Shown here in pieces: positions 61,801 through 64,000 of a DNA stretch of 64,000 bases. The notes under the pieces are model-generated. The model made no database searches, was not told where the DNA came from, and saw only the letters and a list, made by a program, of their open reading frames with translations. This DNA comes from Planctomycetes bacterium GWF2_41_51 (GTDB taxonomy: Bacteria > Planctomycetota > Phycisphaerae > Sedimentisphaerales > UBA12454). The stretch lies in assembly GCA_001825665.1 (NCBI GenBank), contig MHXZ01000087.1:62001-126000 (forward strand). Reading direction: 5' to 3'. The position numbers were made by a program, and so were the translations under genes. Each line of letters opens with the position of its first letter. The stretch's first letter is position 1.

Positions 61801-62043
61801 TCTTTTTTAGGCATTTTGTTTTCTTTCATATTTGGCGGGGAAATATGAATGTTTTAAAATAAGGATGTGATTATTTAAACTCTTTGTTTTAAAGAAGATA
61901 CGACGATTATGGCACCTTTGGTTATAGAAAAAAGTTTCTTTGAAAAATGAATTATTTGTGGCAATAATAAGAAGCGAAAATATTTGAAAAAAATTTATTT
62001 TTACGACGATTTCTCGGAAAATTGTTTTTGAAGTGGTAATAAA

Positions 62044-62080
62044 AAAAGGTTCACATTTCCCCGCCTAATGTGAACCTTTT
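62044..62080. terminator. Strong bidirectional terminator-like hairpin
   Basis: A 13-bp stem (AAAAGGTTCACAT / ATGTGAACCTTTT, at 62044-62056 and 62068-62080) with an 11-base loop has an A-run on one side and a T-run on the other, so it can act on either strand. No coding gene ends beside it, and its loop carries the CCCCGCC of the inverted repeat. Confidence 0.65.
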
Positions 62081-62391
62081 GCGATATTATAGCAATTCAG
62101 CCAATGATTTTCAAACGATTTCCGAAACAACTTTTCACTTGATTTTGGTTTAACCGAAGGTAAAAATAATGGCGTTGCGAAAAATAGGACATTCCCTTGA
62201 TATGTATTTTAAAGAAAAAAGTAAACGTCAAATGATTCTTTTGATAACCAGAGAGACTTCCTATAAAAAAACCTTTTCTCAAAATCGTAATTCTGTCCTC
62301 GCAACAAGTTGATTTTTTGAAACATAAGAGGGCACAGTGACAACCGTATGTCACCGGGAAATAAATTAAGCAGATATAACATGAAATTAAC

Positions 62392-62420
62392 TTGACTTTA
62401 AATATTTGATTAAAGATACT
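62392..62420 (+). promoter_or_regulatory. Probable sigma-70 promoter of the partial beta-helix gene
   Basis: TTGACT (62392-62397) and GATACT (62415-62420) are 17 bases apart, 30 bases before the ATG at 62451. An AGGAGA ribosome-binding site follows. The -10 has one mismatch to TATACT. Confidence 0.5.
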
Positions 62421-62450
62421 TTTATTTAATAATTTTTCAGGAGAAAGAAA

Positions 62451-64000
62451 ATGAAACCAATTCTGTTTGTATTGATTGTTGTGGGCCTTGCGTTATCCGT
62501 TTCGGAGGGAACAATTTCTTTAATTCCAGATAATAATAACCCTGACCCAAACGAAGAAGTTACTGTTTATGTGCAAACCGATACTCCTTTGTTTGCTATG
62601 GGAATTGGTATATATGTTCTTGGCGATGCAAACATTACAACAGCAATGTCAGAGGCAGACTGCAATCAATACGGTTGGGATAATGGATGGAATAGCGACC
62701 CCTATATCGATCCAAATGGGTATATTTATCTTGGCGGGGTGCGATGGGCATCAGACGCTAATGGCACTATCGGTTATTTTAAATTTCGTTTTAACAGATG
62801 GCAGACAAGAATTTATATAGACCAAGAAAACAGTATCGCTTTTGGCTGGGATGGCGAAAATCCATCATTTAATGTTCCATTCTCGAATGATGTTCTTTTA
62901 TTTGGAGAGCCCGATCCAAATGAACCTAATGAGCCAAACGAACCCAATGTACCGCCTCATTATTGGCAAAATAAACTTGAAGAAATAATGAGTCATTTAA
63001 TTCAATGTCCTGACTCAAATAGCGACATCGGTTTTGGAAAACCTGAAATTGAGGAGCGGCTTGACAAGGATAGAGGTGAAGAAGAGATGCTTTTGGATAG
63101 TGAGTCGACTGTTATTGAAATATATTCTGACATCACAACAAATCAAATTTGGACAGCTAATAATGTCTATTGGATTACCTCTCCTATCCAAGTGCAAGCC
63201 CTGTTGGTTATTGAACCGGGAACAACGGTGATGTTTGGTGACGATTATGGTTATTATGATTGTGCAATTTACGTAAATAATGGCGGTACGCTGATTTCTA
63301 AAGGTACACCTAATAACCCGATCATTTATACGTGTGATTTTATGTATCCTGATTGGGGATATTATTATGAATATTTAGAGTACTACGGAAATTATTATTT
63401 TTGTCCTATTTATATTGAACATACCGCTTGTCCTGCAACAACCGTAACATATAATTTCATTGAAGGCGCAGTTGTAGGAATTGTTACAGAAAATATTATG
63501 CTTGATAATCCAATCGAAAATAATCATTTATTCGGCAATCTCTATGGCATTGGTGAATTTGGTACCAGTTTAACCGATATAAGAAATAATTTATGCTATT
63601 ACAATTACTATTCTGGCATTGAGGTTTATTTTTCTGATGTAAATGATATCGGTGACGCAAATAGCATTATTTCAATTGAAAATAATACATGTGACTATAC
63701 TCTATATGATGGCATTACAGTGCATGGTGTTGCTGATGGAAATGATTCAGGAGTAGTTTTTCTTGAGAACAATATTGTTGCTGAATCACAGGAGTATGGT
63801 TTGAATCTTGTTGATGGTGCCATGTATGCGATGGTATCCAATACTGGTTATTATGATAATGGTGCAAATAAGAATTGGAGCTTTGATGAAGATAACCCTA
63901 TAGAGGCAACTTCTTATCCTTTTGATGAATATGGCTGGCATCTCGTCAATGGCTGCCAGTTTATAGACGCAGGTTCTAAATACATTGAGCAAACATCTCT
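62451..64000 (+). CDS. Secreted beta-helix protein, 3' end cut by window edge
   Basis: The frame starts at the ATG at 62451 and is open to the last base (about 516 codons). A signal peptide (about 1-21) is followed by a beta-sandwich-like domain (22-145, 'EEVTVYVQTDTPLFAMGIGI') that resembles a cohesin-type fold. A linker of repeated Asn-Glu-Pro ('DPNEPNEPNEPNVP') leads to a right-handed beta-helix ('VIEPGTTVMFGDDYGYYD', 'IENNTCDYTLYDGITVHG'). It is likely an extracellular or surface protein of the same kind as the gene at 59942. Its C-terminus may carry a dockerin-like tail outside the window. Confidence 0.85.
   Translation, partial: MKPILFVLIVVGLALSVSEGTISLIPDNNNPDPNEEVTVYVQTDTPLFAMGIGIYVLGDANITTAMSEADCNQYGWDNGWNSDPYIDPNGYIYLGGVRWASDANGTIGYFKFRFNRWQTRIYIDQENSIAFGWDGENPSFNVPFSNDVLLFGEPDPNEPNEPNEPNVPPHYWQNKLEEIMSHLIQCPDSNSDIGFGKPEIEERLDKDRGEEEMLLDSESTVIEIYSDITTNQIWTANNVYWITSPIQVQALLVIEPGTTVMFGDDYGYYDCAIYVNNGGTLISKGTPNNPIIYTCDFMYPDWGYYYEYLEYYGNYYFCPIYIEHTACPATTVTYNFIEGAVVGIVTENIMLDNPIENNHLFGNLYGIGEFGTSLTDIRNNLCYYNYYSGIEVYFSDVNDIGDANSIISIENNTCDYTLYDGITVHGVADGNDSGVVFLENNIVAESQEYGLNLVDGAMYAMVSNTGYYDNGANKNWSFDEDNPIEATSYPFDEYGWHLVNGCQFIDAGSKYIEQTS

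Larger units (their letters stand above)
61801..62450. other. 650-base intergenic region with a strong hairpin and an inverted repeat
   Basis: The recombinase is read leftwards and the next gene rightwards from this gap. It contains the terminator at 62044. The 11-base GGCGGGGAAAT (61834-61844) recurs inverted at 62055-62065, that is in the terminator hairpin. A 47-codon + strand frame at 62169-62312 and a - strand frame at 62097-62354 are present but lack support. It may be an attachment-like or regulatory region. Confidence 0.5.

Noticed and set aside
62097-62354. A - strand 85-codon frame and a + strand 47-codon frame at 62169-62312
   Set aside because: Neither has a ribosome-binding site or recognisable motif; they lie in an AT-rich intergenic region.

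Overview
The window looks like a chromosomal segment of an anaerobic planctomycete of the Phycisphaerae/Sedimentisphaerales type. The main clue is at the right end. It carries secreted right-handed beta-helix proteins with Asp-Pro-Asn-Glu-rich linkers and a C-terminal dockerin-like tail built around 'LLAEQW'/'LLAENW', a signature I associate with that group. The assignment is an inference from protein style; no rRNA is present.

Region 1 (1-23.2 kb) is a surface-polysaccharide locus. On the + strand it holds a truncated GT4 glycosyltransferase, three B12-binding-type radical SAM proteins, a methyltransferase broken by a frameshift and a large membrane protein. These are followed by the CDP-glucose route rfbF-rfbG-rfbH, a ThDP-dependent enzyme of the acetolactate synthase type (YerE-like by context), a sugar C-methyltransferase, a TylF-like methyltransferase, a MiaB-like radical SAM protein without a TRAM domain, and three GT2 glycosyltransferases. 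On the - strand, converging on them, are a GT39-like membrane transferase and a WcaJ/WbaP-type initiating phosphoglycosyltransferase. Together they could make a lipid-linked glycan containing a CDP-derived 3,6-dideoxy, probably branched-chain, sugar.

Region 2 (23.3-34.2 kb) starts at a tRNA-Arg(TCG) gene with its own promoter. A tyrosine recombinase lies just behind the tRNA and reads towards it, as in an integrative element. A long, tightly packed - strand operon leads to that integrase. In transcription order it encodes a sigma-like factor with a Cys cluster, a 169-aa unknown, a 55-aa Trp-Pro repeat microprotein, a small membrane protein, a Zn-finger protein, a HerA/FtsK-type ATPase, a GrpE-like protein, a short Hsp70, a vWA protein, a J-domain-like membrane protein, a TPR lipoprotein, an archaeo-eukaryotic-type primase and an Xis-like protein. 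A chaperone triad and a metal-dependent adhesion domain built into a mobile-element operon is the most unusual thing here.

Region 3 (34.3-50.7 kb) is accessory DNA. It contains a 1712-aa P-loop plus TPR protein (STAND-like, a candidate defence sensor), a repeat-rich stretch with small genes sharing duplicated leaders, an unknown two-gene pair, a single-domain PD-(D/E)XK nuclease beside clustered TGTAACATGATTATT repeats, a tandem winged-helix regulator, a three-gene membrane cassette ending in a DedA protein, and a recombinase with degenerate catalytic residues.

Region 4 (50.7-58.2 kb) has a HEPN-motif protein, a DUF2569-like membrane protein, a paralogue of the tandem winged-helix regulator, a 701-aa unknown and a second HerA-type ATPase with a C-terminal nuclease-like domain. 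Directly coupled to the ATPase is a 49-aa orphan topoisomerase-type zinc ribbon. Region 5 (58.2 kb to the end) has a TPR lipoprotein, two beta-helix proteins (one cut by the window edge) and a catalytic-domain-only tyrosine recombinase. The three recombinases suggest that the 23-62 kb stretch grew by repeated insertions.
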